Source: Candidatus Litorirhabdus singularis | GTDB lineage: Bacteria; Pseudomonadota; Gammaproteobacteria; Pseudomonadales; Halieaceae | Direction: 5' to 3' | Assembly (NCBI RefSeq): GCF_026262625.1 | Contig: NZ_SHNN01000001.1 | Coordinates: 496,001 to 560,000, forward strand | Length of the DNA stretch: 64,000 nucleotides | Part shown: in pieces, positions 8,594 to 17,804 of the stretch | Position numbering within the stretch: position 1 is the stretch's first letter | Layout: each line of letters starts with the position of its first letter | The notes under the pieces: model-generated | What the model was told of the DNA's origin: nothing | Seen by the model: only the letters and a program-made list of their open reading frames with translations | Databases searched by the model: none | Made by a program: the position numbers and the translations under genes

Positions 8594-9559
8594 ATGCAGC
8601 GAAGAGCCGTCATCCGCTATGCAGTGGGGGCCATCCTGCCGGGACTGGCAGGTATCAATCTGACCGCATGTCAGCAGGGTTTGGAGGAGTCCACGGCCAT
8701 GAATATTAACCACCCCGAGACCTCGGCAACGGCAGACTTTCCGCTATCGCTCGCGCAATGGTCGCTGCATCGAGCTCTGTGGGCTGGCGATCTTGATCAT
8801 TTAGATTTTGCAGCAACCGCTCGCCGCCTCGATATCGGTGCGGTGGAATACGTAAACCAATTTTTTGCAGACAAGGCCGAAGATGCTGCCTATCTAGAGC
8901 AGATGAATGGACGCGCTGTGGACCATGATATTCGCCAGTTACTGATCATGGTTGACGGCGAAGGTAACCTCGCTGGAGACGACACAAAGGAGCGCCAGCT
9001 GGCAATCAGCAATCACCACAAATGGGTACACGCGGCAGCACGTCTTGGCTGTCACTCAATCCGTGTCAACGCCGCCGGTAAGGGTGATGCCGAAGACGTA
9101 GCGAAGCGCGCTGTCGACAGTCTCACCCAGCTAGCAAGCTACGCCGCGCAGGAAAACATCAATATTCTGGTGGAGAACCACGGCGGTCACTCCTCCAGCG
9201 GGGCCTGGCTGGCAGGCGTTATGGCAGCAGTGAACCTGCCTAATTGCGGCACTTTGCCCGATTTTGGCAACTTCACTATGGCCATGTTCCCGCCGCGTAA
9301 ATATGATCGTTACCTGGGCGTCGAGGAGTTAATGCCCTGGGCGATGGGCGTGAGCGCTAAAACTTATGACTTTGATAGCCAGGGCGAGGAAACAACGATC
9401 GACATTGCACGCATGCTCGGTATCGTTAAAGCGTCAGGCTTTAAAGGTCATATTGGCATCGAGTATGAGGGCTCTCGGCTTAGCGAAGAGGCCGGGATAA
9501 GAGCTACCCGCGATCTGCTATTACGCAACCTAACTGAGGTGCAAAAACCGGCACACTGA
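8594..9559 (+). CDS. sugar phosphate isomerase/epimerase-like TIM barrel, exported
   Basis: A 321-residue protein of the AP endonuclease 2 / xylose isomerase-like TIM-barrel family. Candidate metal ligands are the Glu in VENHGG, the Asp in LPDFGN and the Glu in IGIEYEG. The N-terminus has twin arginines (QRRAVIR), a hydrophobic stretch and a lipobox-like LTAC near residue 26, so it is probably a Tat-exported lipoprotein acting in the periplasm. Exported members often occur in carbohydrate catabolism, but no glycoside hydrolase is adjacent. An outer-membrane barrel gene follows. Confidence 0.85.
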   Translation: MQRRAVIRYAVGAILPGLAGINLTACQQGLEESTAMNINHPETSATADFPLSLAQWSLHRALWAGDLDHLDFAATARRLDIGAVEYVNQFFADKAEDAAYLEQMNGRAVDHDIRQLLIMVDGEGNLAGDDTKERQLAISNHHKWVHAAARLGCHSIRVNAAGKGDAEDVAKRAVDSLTQLASYAAQENINILVENHGGHSSSGAWLAGVMAAVNLPNCGTLPDFGNFTMAMFPPRKYDRYLGVEELMPWAMGVSAKTYDFDSQGEETTIDIARMLGIVKASGFKGHIGIEYEGSRLSEEAGIRATRDLLLRNLTEVQKPAH

Positions 9560-9641
9560 TCTTAGTGCTGCTGAGCCTTTAGACACTACTGATAACACCG
9601 GTAAAACGGTCATAAAAAAAGCACCCATGGGATACAAAACT

Positions 9642-10880
9642 ATGTTCGCTACAACCAGAACCTATCTTCGCAGGTCGGCAGTCTGTGCAACGCTGCCGTT
9701 ACTAACAATATGGCTAGCGCCAACTGCCTATGCCAGTGACTGGTCCACATTAGTTAGCGACGGCAAGGCCAGCGTCGACTTTCGCTACCGCTTCGAGTTT
9801 GTAAACCAGGATGGGTTCGATAAGGACGCCGAGGCATCGACACTGCGCTCGCGTTTGACCCTCGAAAGCGCTGAAGTATCTGGCATTTCACTACTGATGG
9901 AATTTGACAATGTAACCTCGATCGGTGGGGACGATTACAATTCAACCGAGAACGGCAATACTCAATACCCGGTGGTAGCCGATCCAGAGGGAACCGACTT
10001 CAATCAGTTCTGGGCCCGCTACACCATGGAACAGGCCAGCGGCACGCTAGGACGACAACGGATTCTGCACGGCACGCAGCGCTTTGTCGGCGGAGTCGCC
10101 TGGCGCCAGAATGAACAAACCTACGATAGCTTCAGAGTCCTGTGGGAGCCACTACAGGGGCTTGATTTCGACTACAGCTTTGTCAATCAGGTCAACCGTA
10201 TCTTTGGGCCCAACGACGGCGCTAACCCCGCCGAGCTGGAAGGCAAGACTCATCTATTACGGCTGGATTACGCATTCGCAGAAAAGCACCAACTGACTGG
10301 CTACTACTACCATCTGGATTTTGACGACATCGCCTTTTATGCGCCTGACAAATCTGTCAACCTCTCCAGTGCGACCATGGGCGCCGAATACAGTGGCAGC
10401 TGGCGTTGGCTTGCGTTCAACGCCGCCTGCGCGCGCCAGGAAGACGCCGGCGACAGCCAGCTCAACTATCAGGCGGAGTACTACCGGGCTGAGCTAGGCG
10501 GCAACTGGGAGCGACTTAACGCCAAACTCGGGTACGAGGTTCTGGCCGGTGACAATGGCGTTGGATTTGCCACACCACTGGCTACCCTGCATATGTTTCA
10601 GGGTTGGGCAGACCAGTTTCTCAGTACACCTGGAGACGGTATAGAGGATATTTACCTGCAGCTGAATGGTAAAGCCGGACCGGTAAAACTCATGGCGGTT
10701 TACCATGACTTTGCCGCAGAGTCCTCCAGCGAGGACTTCGGTACCGAGCTAAACTTATCGGCTACATGGCCCGTCAATGACAACTTTACCACGCAGCTAA
10801 CATACGCCGGGTTTGACAGCGATAGCGAGCGCTTTAGCGATGTCGACAAGGTATGGCTAACCTTGCAATTGAAGTTGTAG
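9642..10880 (+). CDS. outer-membrane beta-barrel (porin-like) protein
   Basis: About 412 residues with a signal peptide ending near AYAS. The mature part is a run of alternating beta strands with many aromatic residues (VDFRYRFEFVNQDGF, FNQFWARYTM, YYYHLDFDDIAFY) and a final strand VWLTLQLKL. This pattern matches alginate-export or OprD-like porins. GGGA nine bases before ATG 9642 favours this start over ATG 9627. It lies 82 bases after the exported isomerase-like lipoprotein, so the pair may handle a carbohydrate or related solute. Substrate is unknown. Confidence 0.8.
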   Translation: MFATTRTYLRRSAVCATLPLLTIWLAPTAYASDWSTLVSDGKASVDFRYRFEFVNQDGFDKDAEASTLRSRLTLESAEVSGISLLMEFDNVTSIGGDDYNSTENGNTQYPVVADPEGTDFNQFWARYTMEQASGTLGRQRILHGTQRFVGGVAWRQNEQTYDSFRVLWEPLQGLDFDYSFVNQVNRIFGPNDGANPAELEGKTHLLRLDYAFAEKHQLTGYYYHLDFDDIAFYAPDKSVNLSSATMGAEYSGSWRWLAFNAACARQEDAGDSQLNYQAEYYRAELGGNWERLNAKLGYEVLAGDNGVGFATPLATLHMFQGWADQFLSTPGDGIEDIYLQLNGKAGPVKLMAVYHDFAAESSSEDFGTELNLSATWPVNDNFTTQLTYAGFDSDSERFSDVDKVWLTLQLKL

Positions 10881-10954
10881 CCACATCCTTTACCGACGAA
10901 ATAACCTGGTGAGGTTGCAGTGACAGGACCCGCAATACCGTCAAGGTTCTGCCC

Positions 10955-11563
10955 ATGACCCCCTTGCGCATCTGGCTTAGCGGCTGCTTTGGCGCAGTGC
11001 TATTGCTAATCGGGGTCGCTGTATTCTTGATACGCATGCATCACGCAGGGCCCTATGCCATGCCCGCAGGGGGCAATCTCCTGGCAGGCATTATGGCACT
11101 GGTGGCTGGCGGCTTAATGCTATCGCCCCTGGCTCGTAAACAGGGCCGCGCATCGCTGCTGAACTGGCTGATTTTGCTAGCCAGCCCAATCATCCTGTTT
11201 TTCGCGCTCTACGCAACCCTTGCGGAGCTCGAAGAAGTGGTTGTGATCGAAGCCCGCGACAACGGCGGCCAGCCAGCTTACTTGCGACTGTGGGTGGTAG
11301 ACCATAAAGACGCTGTCTGGGTGATCATGCCGGGCGCCAAATCAGATCACTACCAGCTCGAGAAAGGACCGGTGATACTCATGCGCGACGGCCGCAAACG
11401 CTGCGTCGTTGCTACCCGCAGTGATAATCTGGACAACGTTAACGAGATCGTACGGGGCCGTCATGAAAAATATTTCGTGCAACGTCTCGCTGAAGGCATC
11501 GGTTTATTTTCCGAGCAGGCCACTCCCGCAACCGCGGCACTGCGTCTGGATCCCTGTGGCTGA
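10955..11563 (+). CDS. membrane protein of unknown function
   Basis: A 202-residue protein with three hydrophobic helices in the first ~90 residues (around 8-28, 43-58 and 68-90). A soluble tail follows, containing YLRLWVVDHKDAVWVIMPGAKSD and a basic MRDGRKRCVVATR strand. That tail resembles the split-barrel deazaflavin/nitroreductase-like domains, but the match is weak and recalled from family knowledge only. The gene stands alone between the porin-like gene and the zinc-type cluster. Confidence 0.7.
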   Translation: MTPLRIWLSGCFGAVLLLIGVAVFLIRMHHAGPYAMPAGGNLLAGIMALVAGGLMLSPLARKQGRASLLNWLILLASPIILFFALYATLAELEEVVVIEARDNGGQPAYLRLWVVDHKDAVWVIMPGAKSDHYQLEKGPVILMRDGRKRCVVATRSDNLDNVNEIVRGRHEKYFVQRLAEGIGLFSEQATPATAALRLDPCG

Positions 11564-11665
11564 GTCAGCGTGGGCGCTAAGGCCTCTTACGCGCTACGGA
11601 GCCAGCCAGAAGAGTGGAAAAATTTTAACTTGCTTTAGTTACCGTCTTCCAAAATAAAATTGACA

Positions 11666-11674
11666 TGTTATAGT
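11666..11674 (+). promoter_or_regulatory. extended -10 element abutting the zinc-type operon
   Basis: TGTTATAGT combines the TG extension with a near-consensus -10 (TATAGT). It ends eight bases before the ATG of the small metal-binding protein, so transcription would begin at or next to the start codon. No ribosome site lies before that ATG, which fits a leaderless mRNA. TGTTATA also resembles half of a Zur operator, but the second half is poor. Confidence 0.35.
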
Positions 11675-11681
11675 CATCCCG

Positions 11682-11972
11682 ATGTCGTCTGCACCTGCCA
11701 AAGCCAAATTCCTTAGGTTAGTCTACCCGTTGCTGGTAGCGGCTATGTTGCTGGTGCCTGCGCTAGAGGCCAGTCATCAACACAATTTTGATTCAGATGT
11801 CATCGAATGCCTGCATTGCCAAACCGGAAGCCCTGGCATTACCACTGCACAGGCACCGGCGCCCTCACCCGAGGTAGCGAGTATAAGCGGCATTTTGAGC
11901 CGCGCGGCGGAAGCTCCCACTGCCGGATTTTTTGACATTCATGTACGCGGCCCACCCCGGAAACACTGCTAA
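11682..11972 (+). CDS. small exported Cys/His protein beside ZnuD-like receptor
   Basis: A 96-residue protein with an N-terminal hydrophobic segment (about 12-29), then SHQHN at 31-35, CLHC at 43-46 and a final Cys. The signal segment and the metal-ligand residues suggest a periplasmic or membrane-anchored zinc- or copper-binding protein. Similar small genes next to TonB receptors have been named zinc-uptake chaperones, a label I cannot verify here. The TonB receptor starts 40 bases later on the same strand. Confidence 0.7.
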   Translation: MSSAPAKAKFLRLVYPLLVAAMLLVPALEASHQHNFDSDVIECLHCQTGSPGITTAQAPAPSPEVASISGILSRAAEAPTAGFFDIHVRGPPRKHC

Positions 11973-12011
11973 AAACAAACACCCTGTTTTTCAGTCTTTC
12001 TGGAGCTTCTC

Positions 12012-14093
12012 ATGCGTATACAATATTTAGCGTTGACGCTGGCATTTGCCGCGTCACCCACACTTAGCAACAGCACCGCTATCGAGCACGTCCTCGTATC
12101 GGTCCCAATTCATAAAAAATCAGCTGAAACGGCTCTCCCGGTGACAGTAATGTCCGGCGAGGAGTTGCGACGCGGAGCCACCGCCACCATTGGTGAGACA
12201 CTGTCCAACACGCCAGGTCTAGCGAACGCTTCGTTTGGGCCCGCGGTAGGGCAACCCGTTATACGTGGCCAACAGGGCGCTCGCGTAACTGTTTTACAGA
12301 ACGGCACCAGCAGCGCAGACGTTGCCAATACCAGTGCTGACCACGCCATAGCGGTAGAGCCACTGCTAGCGGATAGCATCGAAATATTGCGCGGTCCAGC
12401 CACCCTGCTTTACGGCGGTGGTGCTATTGGCGGCGTAGTTAACGTGATCGACAACCGCATTCCAACTACCGCCCTGGACTCAACTTCCGGCGGCATAGAA
12501 TACCGGCGCGACAGCGCCAGTGACCTCAACAACATCAGCGCCCGCCTCGAAACCGGCAACGGTGACTATGCGTTACACGCCAGTGGGCTGTACCGACGCT
12601 GGAACGATCTGGAAATTCCAGGCAGCGCCATCAATCTGGAAAATAGCACTGATCCAGAAGCGGCCGAGGAAACAAGCTACGGCCATGTCACCAATACTGA
12701 CGGCGAAACCATGAACTTTAATCTGGGAGGTGCCAGGCACTTTGATAATGGTTTTATTGGTCTTGCAGTCAGTCGCCTCGAAAATGAATACGGTATACCG
12801 CCTGGTGCACACGGTGAGCACGAGCACGAAGATGAGCACGAAGATGAGCACGAAGATGAGCACGAAGACGGTGAAGAAGAAGGTCCAGAACAGATCCGAC
12901 TGGATGTTGAACAAACCCGCTACGATGCAGCGCTGCACCTACACGAGCCGATCGGCGGACTGGAAGTAGTACGAGGGTTTTTAACCTATACCGATTACCA
13001 GCACTTGGAAATCGAGGGCAATGGTGAAGTAGGTACACGCTTTGACAACGAAACCTGGGAGGCACGACTGGAAATTGTACATGCGCCAATAGCCAACTTT
13101 CACGGCGTGATAGGGATGCAGCTCAAAGAGAATGAGTTCAGTGCCCTGGGTGAAGAAGCATTCGTTCCGCCCACCGATAGCAACGGACTCGGGTTGTTCC
13201 TGCTGGAAGACTACCACACTGAAAACTGGACCTTTGAAGCCGGTCTGCGCTACGACTATGAACAACGCAAACCACAATCTGAGTCTGCGCCCAATCGCAG
13301 CTTTAACAGTTACAGCGCTTCTGCCAGCGCGCTCTGGAATATCGCGCCTAGCTGGAGTATTGGCTTGGGGGTTTCCAGCAGTGAGCGGGCACCCGTCACC
13401 GAAGAGCTATATTCCAACGTTGAAGCGATGACGCCCGAGCAATTCGTCGTACACGCCGCCACCGGCGCTATAGAAGTGGGCGACCCAAGTCTGGATCAGG
13501 AAACGTCACGTAATGTGGACTTAAGTCTTCACTGGCAGGGAGACCTAGCCTATATGAATCTGACTTTTTTCTACAACGACTTCCAGGACTATATTGCGCT
13601 GTCCAATACTGGACAGGAAATCTACGAGACCCGGGTGTTGGCGTATGCTCAGGATGATGCGGTATTTAAAGGCGCCGAGATTGACAGCGAATTCGCCCTC
13701 GGCTCGCTAGCGGGCGGCAGCGTCGCCCTAGGCTTGGGCGCTGACGTCGTGCGCGGAAAAATGGATCAACTGGGTGATGTTGCGCGCCTGCCGCCAATGC
13801 GAGTTCGCGGTGAATTGAACTGGGACAACGACTCGCTGCGTCTGTACCTGCGGGGGCTGCGTGCGGCTGATCAGGACCGGCCGGGTGCCAATGAAACGGA
13901 TACCAAGGGCTATACTCGCTGGGACGCGGGTGCCGATTATCGACTGGGTTTCCAAGACTCCACGGATGTTGTGCTATTTGTGCAATTCAACAATATCACT
14001 GATGAAGAAATTCGGTTGTCCACATCGTTCTTGCGTGATTTTTCTCCCGAAGCCGGGAGAGCCGTGAAAGCCGGGGTACGAGTGACCTTTTAG
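12012..14093 (+). CDS. TonB-dependent receptor, ZnuD-like
   Basis: A 693-residue outer-membrane receptor. It has a signal peptide, a TonB-box-like EHVLVSV (25-31), a plug domain with RGQQGARVTVLQNG and ILRGPATLLYGGGAIGGVVNVID, and a 22-strand-type barrel ending in AGVRVTF. An extracellular-loop insert at about 266-291 is almost entirely His, Glu and Asp, built from four EHED repeats. ZnuD receptors of Neisseria and Acinetobacter carry comparable acidic His-rich loops for Zn(II). The upstream Cys/His small protein strengthens the zinc assignment. Another divalent metal is possible. Confidence 0.9.
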   Translation: MRIQYLALTLAFAASPTLSNSTAIEHVLVSVPIHKKSAETALPVTVMSGEELRRGATATIGETLSNTPGLANASFGPAVGQPVIRGQQGARVTVLQNGTSSADVANTSADHAIAVEPLLADSIEILRGPATLLYGGGAIGGVVNVIDNRIPTTALDSTSGGIEYRRDSASDLNNISARLETGNGDYALHASGLYRRWNDLEIPGSAINLENSTDPEAAEETSYGHVTNTDGETMNFNLGGARHFDNGFIGLAVSRLENEYGIPPGAHGEHEHEDEHEDEHEDEHEDGEEEGPEQIRLDVEQTRYDAALHLHEPIGGLEVVRGFLTYTDYQHLEIEGNGEVGTRFDNETWEARLEIVHAPIANFHGVIGMQLKENEFSALGEEAFVPPTDSNGLGLFLLEDYHTENWTFEAGLRYDYEQRKPQSESAPNRSFNSYSASASALWNIAPSWSIGLGVSSSERAPVTEELYSNVEAMTPEQFVVHAATGAIEVGDPSLDQETSRNVDLSLHWQGDLAYMNLTFFYNDFQDYIALSNTGQEIYETRVLAYAQDDAVFKGAEIDSEFALGSLAGGSVALGLGADVVRGKMDQLGDVARLPPMRVRGELNWDNDSLRLYLRGLRAADQDRPGANETDTKGYTRWDAGADYRLGFQDSTDVVLFVQFNNITDEEIRLSTSFLRDFSPEAGRAVKAGVRVTF
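12822..12869 (+). repeat. 12-base tandem repeat in the receptor gene
   Basis: Four head-to-tail copies of GAGCACGAAGAT (last copy ending C) encode EHED four times. The first three copies are identical at DNA level, which suggests recent slippage and possible length variation of the metal-binding loop between strains. Confidence 0.95.
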
Positions 14094-14122
14094 AGCCCCG
14101 GTGCGAGGCGTTTAACGCTGCG

Positions 14123-14157
14123 CAAGAGCCTGGCCAGTAAACCTGGACGGGCTCTTG
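14123..14157. terminator. stem-loop downstream of the TonB receptor
   Basis: CAAGAGCC pairs with GGCTCTTG around an inner CCAG/CTGG stem with a TAAAC loop. It lies 30 bases past the receptor stop. There is no T run after it, so it may be a weak or factor-assisted terminator, or an mRNA-stabilising hairpin. Confidence 0.4.
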
Positions 14158-14260
14158 ACAGCAGTAACTGTAGGTAAGCAACACGACAGAACGATTATTG
14201 GTGCTCCAAAAGCCGCCTAACTGCGTACCTAACAGGTAACCCATGGTAAGAGTCCACACA

Positions 14261-15232
14261 ATGAACGCTCCTGTAATTGATTCACGTCCCCTTTATGGTA
14301 TCGGCACCGTCGCAAGACTTTCGCGGCTTAAGCCAGATACGCTTAGAATCTGGGAGCGACGTTACGGCCTGGGGGCCAGCCAAAAAACCGAAAGCGGCCG
14401 TCGTCTGTATACGCAGACAGATCTTGATCACCTACAGATTGTCAGCAGACTGGTCGACAATGGCTTCCGTATTGGCGAGATCGCTACTCTGGAGCGCAAG
14501 ACTCTGGCTGCACTTGCAGATGCGGAGGGCGTGTCGCAAAAACACCTGGATGCAAACGGCAGCCGCTACCGCTATCTATTCGCCGGTGAAACTCTGTGCC
14601 AATGGCTGGATCAACACCCCGGATGCCTGTCGCGTCTGGACTCCCTGTTAATGCGCGCGCCCATGGAATCGCTTCTCGAAAATATAGACCCCTCCAGCTC
14701 GGAGATAGACGCCCTTGTGCTAGAAACACCGCGCCTGGGAAGCACCCAGCTGCAAATGCTGGAATCACTGCGGCAGCGTTTTAGCACGCTGTCAATAACG
14801 GTGCTATGCAGTAACTGTAGCAAGAACACCACATCCCACCTGGCTGATATGGACATTCGCGTGGTTGAGGAGAAACTGGACACCCAGCGTTTCGCGTCCA
14901 TCCTACGTGACATTCAGTGCCAGTTAGAAACTGCAGAGGGCAGTGCTGACACCGGCGACCTGGTGAGCACACAGCCAATCCTCTTCGACACTGCCGCACT
15001 GCAGAGCATTGCCGTTGCACCCAGCCATCTTGAATGTGCCTGCAGCCAGCATCTGGCCAATATCATTCAGGCTCTGCAGGAATTTGAAGCCTACACCCGC
15101 GACTGCGAAGTGAATAACTGGAACGACGCAGCGGCTCACTCCTGTATATATGCCTACACCAACCAGGCCCGCTGGTTGATGGAGAAATCACTCGGCATAG
15201 CCCTCGAGGAGTCTAAAACCGCGTCCCACTAA
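14261..15232 (+). CDS. MerR family transcriptional regulator
   Basis: About 323 residues. Residues ~10-75 form a MerR winged helix (YGIGTVARLSRLKPDTLRIW, then ERRYGL and GRRLYTQTDLDHL). The C-terminal ~230 residues resemble the effector part of long CarA/LitR-like regulators, but I see no DxHxxG cobalamin motif. Instead there are Cys clusters (LCSNCSKN, ECACSQH), which could sense a metal or redox state. ATG 14261 has AAGAG upstream; ATG 14243 is an in-frame alternative. The gene is monocistronic and ~200 bases ahead of a GGDEF-EAL gene. Confidence 0.85.
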   Translation: MNAPVIDSRPLYGIGTVARLSRLKPDTLRIWERRYGLGASQKTESGRRLYTQTDLDHLQIVSRLVDNGFRIGEIATLERKTLAALADAEGVSQKHLDANGSRYRYLFAGETLCQWLDQHPGCLSRLDSLLMRAPMESLLENIDPSSSEIDALVLETPRLGSTQLQMLESLRQRFSTLSITVLCSNCSKNTTSHLADMDIRVVEEKLDTQRFASILRDIQCQLETAEGSADTGDLVSTQPILFDTAALQSIAVAPSHLECACSQHLANIIQALQEFEAYTRDCEVNNWNDAAAHSCIYAYTNQARWLMEKSLGIALEESKTASH

Positions 15233-15440
15233 GGCGAAATCTGGATCAACAGAGCCTTGCGATGAGCTTGTAGCATGGCCTTCCTGGCACCACCATGGGC
15301 ACACACCAGTTCTCGAAACTGTGACGTGCAGCCTATGCTGCTACTGTCTGAAACAGGCATTGCCTGCTAAAATTGCCCTATGAAAGACGTTTTCACCAGG
15401 CTTGTGCGGCAAAAGTGTGCAACCGGTGCTGAGTAAGACG

Positions 15441-17804
15441 ATGCACAACGACGGCATTGCCGGCTTTGACGCACGCAGTCATCTGCAGCTCTGGGAAGAC
15501 ACCTACATACGTGTGGTATGCCTGGTTTTTCTGGGGGCTGCCTTGCTCCTTCTGACACCCCTACTGCCCCCCAAATGGGTTGAAGGTTCCGCCTATTACC
15601 TGACGAACACCACTTTTCTAGTGTTAATGCTGGTGGGTATACAACAACGCCTTAAACTCGTCACTGATAGCTCGGAGCGACATTTTTGGAAAGCCCTGAC
15701 CTTCGCTTTCTGCTGCTGGCTGCTCACTCTGGCGGTGGGCCCGCTAGCGGATAGCACTCTGGCATCCAATTCATTGACACAGGTTCTACTGACGAATCTA
15801 CCCTTCATTGCCTTCTACGCGGCTCTGGTCACCGCGCTAGGGATACATCCCCATGGCAAGCGCGACGCTTTCACTTACCCACTGAGAAGCCTGGAATGGG
15901 CCGGCACATTTATTATTTTCTTTGGAGCGCTGGCATACTTTCTGATAATACCAGGAGCCTGGAGTGGACATGGCTCCTCCTTACGCTCTTCATCGCTGGC
16001 ACTGTTCGTGGCGCTCGATTTGTACTGTTTGGTCAGGCTTTGGTATCTAATGCGCACCAGCATCAATAGCCAATGGAAGATGGTCTATAACTGGCTATTT
16101 ATCGGCGTTGTTATCTGGACCATTGGCGACCTACTTTACGCGCTTATGTACGAGGAAATACTGACTGATCCGGGCGAAGGCACGTTACTGGACTTGATTT
16201 GGCCGGCGGCCTTCATTGCCGTGCTGATCGCAACTCGCCCCGCTCTAGTTCCTCAAACCAAATCAGAAACGGCTCAGAGCTTCAGAGAGCCTCTGGGAAT
16301 GGGCCCTTTGGTGCTGTATGCACTGGCGCCCTTGGCGCTGCACACCGCACTCTATCTGATCGGCGATCCTGAACCGGAATTACGCACCTTGCGCGAAGTA
16401 CTCGTACTGGGGATTACCATCATAGTCGGAGGTATGACTCTGGTTTATCACCGACTGCTGCAAGTCGAAAATCGGCGCCTTTCCAATGTTGAATCGACCT
16501 CCCGCGAAGAACTGTTGCATCTGGCATTTCACGATGAGCTGACCGGACTACCCAATCGGAATCTGTTCAGGGATCGCTTAAGCATGGCCATCGCCGATAG
16601 CGTTCGCAACCAAACCGCTTGCGGCGTGCTGTTTTGCGACCTTGATCAATTCAAGGTCATCAACGATTCACTTGGGCATGAGGCCGGCGATCAGACTCTG
16701 ATTGCCACCGCTAGGCGCCTACAGAAAGCAGTGCGAAAACGCGACACAGTGGCGCGGCTAGGTGGCGATGAATTTGCCGTAATCATTCAAGGCATGAAAC
16801 GCCCCATGGACGCCGCTTATCTGGCGGAGAAACTGCTACGCACCATTAGCGAACCGGTGATTGTCGGCAAGAAAACCCATGTACTGACCGCCAGCATCGG
16901 GCTGGCAGTATTTCCAGATGACGGTGCCGACGAGGAAATGTTGCTGAAACATGCCGACACCGCTATGTACCAAGCCAAGCTGCATGGTCGCAATACATAT
17001 CGCCTGTTCACACAGGCGATGAATGAAGCCGCAGAGGAAAGGCTGGCGATTGAGCAGGGGCTCAGAACCGGTTTAATGCAGGACGGCTTCACGATTTTCT
17101 ATCAGCCCATCACGTCGCTGGCGAGTGACACAATAACAGCCTATGAAGCGCTGCTGCGCTGGAATCATCCAGAACGCGGCTACGTTTCTCCCGTAAATTT
17201 TATTGATGTCGCAGAGCAAACCGGCCTTATCGTCCCTATCGGACGTTGGGTGCTTGAATCAGCCTGCATCTGGGCGGCGCAACTCCCCCCGGAAGCGGGC
17301 CCAGATGTGACCATCTCGGTGAACATGTCACCACGCCAGTTCCGTGATCCCGACCTCGCCGACATGGTCTCCTCTGTGCTCAAGCGCACCGGTCTGGCAC
17401 CGACACGCCTACAACTCGAGATTACCGAATCAATGGTGCTCTCCATTGAGTCTACGGCGGTAACCTTACGCGCACTGCGCGCGCTGGGCATAAAAATTGC
17501 TATCGATGACTTTGGCACCGGCTACGCCGCGCTCAGCAGATTGCAGGACCTGCCTGTAGATGTGATAAAGATAGACCAGTCATTCGTGCGGGGACTGACC
17601 GTTGATTCAGTCAGCGAAACCATCGTCAGGGCCATTGTCAGCATGGCCAGGGTACTGGATTTTTACGTCGTGGCCGAAGGTGTGGAGACCGCAGCAGAAC
17701 TCGACATCATCCGCGAGTCACAATGCCATGCGGTACAGGGTTACTACCTCGGGAAGCCGCAACCAGCCGAACTGCTGAGTTTCGGGCCATCAGCCTCTAA
17801 GTAG
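15441..17804 (+). CDS. membrane GGDEF-EAL cyclic di-GMP enzyme
   Basis: About 787 residues. The first ~320 hold eight or nine hydrophobic helices. A GGDEF domain follows, with intact RLGGDEFAVI (bases 16755-16784), then an EAL domain with YEALLRW, NMSPRQ, EITES, DDFGTGYAAL, KIDQSFV and VAEGVET all present. Both cyclase and phosphodiesterase sites therefore look complete. It should turn over cyclic di-GMP at the inner membrane; which activity dominates is unknown. I prefer ATG 15441 to the upstream TTG 15402. Its 3' end overlaps the convergent acyl-CoA dehydrogenase by 15 bases. Confidence 0.93.
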   Translation: MHNDGIAGFDARSHLQLWEDTYIRVVCLVFLGAALLLLTPLLPPKWVEGSAYYLTNTTFLVLMLVGIQQRLKLVTDSSERHFWKALTFAFCCWLLTLAVGPLADSTLASNSLTQVLLTNLPFIAFYAALVTALGIHPHGKRDAFTYPLRSLEWAGTFIIFFGALAYFLIIPGAWSGHGSSLRSSSLALFVALDLYCLVRLWYLMRTSINSQWKMVYNWLFIGVVIWTIGDLLYALMYEEILTDPGEGTLLDLIWPAAFIAVLIATRPALVPQTKSETAQSFREPLGMGPLVLYALAPLALHTALYLIGDPEPELRTLREVLVLGITIIVGGMTLVYHRLLQVENRRLSNVESTSREELLHLAFHDELTGLPNRNLFRDRLSMAIADSVRNQTACGVLFCDLDQFKVINDSLGHEAGDQTLIATARRLQKAVRKRDTVARLGGDEFAVIIQGMKRPMDAAYLAEKLLRTISEPVIVGKKTHVLTASIGLAVFPDDGADEEMLLKHADTAMYQAKLHGRNTYRLFTQAMNEAAEERLAIEQGLRTGLMQDGFTIFYQPITSLASDTITAYEALLRWNHPERGYVSPVNFIDVAEQTGLIVPIGRWVLESACIWAAQLPPEAGPDVTISVNMSPRQFRDPDLADMVSSVLKRTGLAPTRLQLEITESMVLSIESTAVTLRALRALGIKIAIDDFGTGYAALSRLQDLPVDVIKIDQSFVRGLTVDSVSETIVRAIVSMARVLDFYVVAEGVETAAELDIIRESQCHAVQGYYLGKPQPAELLSFGPSASK

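Noticed and set aside
12573-12938. 121-residue minus-strand frame with repeated VLIF segments
   Set aside because: It is the antisense of the EHED repeat and the surrounding receptor gene.
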